NCBI GenBank assembly: GCA_913009915.1
Contig: CAJVYZ010000129.1
Location: 1 to 7,359 of the forward strand
From: an uncultured Gemmatimonadota bacterium
GTDB taxonomy: Bacteria > Gemmatimonadota > Gemmatimonadetes > Gemmatimonadales > GWC2-71-9
Length of the DNA stretch: 7,359 nucleotides
Direction: 5' to 3'
The translations under genes were made by a program, and so were the position numbers. Every line of letters begins with the position of its first letter. The stretch's first letter is position 1. The notes under the pieces were generated by a model that saw only the letters and a program-made list of their open reading frames with translations, was not told the DNA's origin and did not search any database. This document shows, piece by piece, positions 6,866 through 7,359 of this stretch.

Positions 6866-6968
6866 ACCGCTTGCAGGCCACACCCACTCTTTCGTACTTC
6901 CGGTTACTGGCCCGGACGGCTCGGGGCCTGTTCCTCTTTCCTGTGGGCGATAGCGTGGAGCTGCAGCC

Positions 6969-7359
6969 ATGTTGATACGCCAGATCGATCATTCGTTCAT
7001 CCTGTTGCACCTGCGTGAGTTGGCCCACTTGCACAGCGCATGTTTCGACGAGAGCGCCATGTGGCATGAGCGCTGGGCCGATTACCCCACGCCCGGGCGT
7101 CAGGACTCACTCAGTTATCTGTTGGATGCCGCCGCGCGTGACAGCTACTGGGTGGCTGCGGTCGACGACGACGGTGAGGTCTTGGGGGAAGCCGACCGGG
7201 TCCTTGCCTGTGGCATCGTCGAACGGCTCGGGAGCGACCACGCCGACGAGCTGGGAATCGATATTCGGGGTAGAGAACGGGACGTGTTCTACAACGTGGT
7301 CTACTTCCACCATCTCGAGGCCGCGGGGATGGGACTGGCTCACGCGTTGATCGATAGGC
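6969..7359 (+). CDS. Partial protein, possibly a GNAT-type N-acetyltransferase (3' end missing)
   Basis: An open frame of 130 codons runs from ATG 6969 off the end of the window. It starts MLIRQIDHSFILLHLRELAH. An in-frame TAG at 6951-6953 and a GGAG eight bases before the ATG (6957-6960) support this start. Third codon positions are mostly G or C, as in its neighbours, and the competing frames here lack that pattern. YWVAAVDDDGEVLGEA (60-75) followed by VLACGIVERL looks like a beta-hairpin. VFYNVVYFHHLEAAGMGLAHALIDR (106-130) resembles the strand and pyrophosphate-binding loop of GNAT enzymes, with EAAGMG in the place of the (Q/R)xxGx(G/A) motif. The fold call rests on this one motif, and the substrate cannot be inferred. 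It is divergent from lemA. Confidence 0.6.
   Translation, partial: MLIRQIDHSFILLHLRELAHLHSACFDESAMWHERWADYPTPGRQDSLSYLLDAAARDSYWVAAVDDDGEVLGEADRVLACGIVERLGSDHADELGIDIRGRERDVFYNVVYFHHLEAAGMGLAHALIDR

Larger units (their letters stand above)
6672..6968. other. Divergent intergenic region between lemA and the partial gene
   Basis: This 297-base stretch holds the lemA ribosome-binding site, a G-rich tract on the + strand at 6684-6698 (GGG, GGGGG, GGGGG with single-C spacers), the repeat structure at 6744-6865, and the GGAG before ATG 6969. Promoters for both divergent genes should lie here, but I cannot point to a convincing -10/-35 pair. No credible gene is seen in it: the open frame from 6758 to 7018 has no family-like sequence, crosses the repeat and overlaps the start of the next gene. 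Confidence 0.6.

Noticed and set aside
7015..7350. Closed plus-strand frame inside the right-end gene
   Set aside because: Its residues are Ser/Thr/Pro/Arg-rich with no motif, and the frame starting at 6969 has the better start signal and codon pattern.

Overview
The window reads as one metagenome-type contig of high-GC bacterial DNA. It begins in sequencing-library sequence and ends inside a gene. The protein families fit Gemmatimonadota or a similar soil or sediment phylum: a Hanks-type kinase fused through one membrane helix to a TolB-like domain and a long TPR domain, a secreted YVTN-type propeller, and a LemA/DUF2207 pair. This placement is inferred from gene architecture and GC-rich codon use, not from a marker gene.

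Layout. Positions 1-125 are not genomic: a stretch of unplaceable sequence, a 13-T run, and then the Illumina P5/TruSeq universal adapter (68-125, one mismatch). Genomic sequence starts at about 126, already inside a serine/threonine kinase gene. That gene runs on the + strand to 3184 but is split by a -1 frame change near 1325-1330: the first frame ends at 1370 and the TPR part continues in the other frame. After a 102-base gap comes a secreted seven-bladed beta-propeller gene (3287-4261, +). It converges on a two-gene minus-strand operon, lemA (6671-6105) then a DUF2207 membrane protein gene (6108-4405), whose ends overlap by four bases. The convergent gap (4262-4404) holds two arrays of degenerate heptamers in opposite orientation that could fold into a large hairpin. 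The gap upstream of lemA (6672-6968) holds a second repeat structure, with tandem octamers and inverted arms. A last + strand gene (6969 onward), possibly a GNAT acetyltransferase, runs off the end.

How the parts work together. The kinase is a membrane receptor-type kinase with its kinase domain inside the cell and its TolB/TPR part outside the membrane. The propeller is exported and could be an interaction scaffold, but nothing in the sequence links it to the kinase beyond adjacency. LemA and DUF2207 proteins are often encoded together; both here are membrane-anchored and are probably translationally coupled. I see no defence system, mobile element with a transposase, CRISPR array, tRNA or rRNA. 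The most useful observations are the adapter-derived false N-terminus, the frameshift, the two intergenic repeat structures and the partial gene at the right end.
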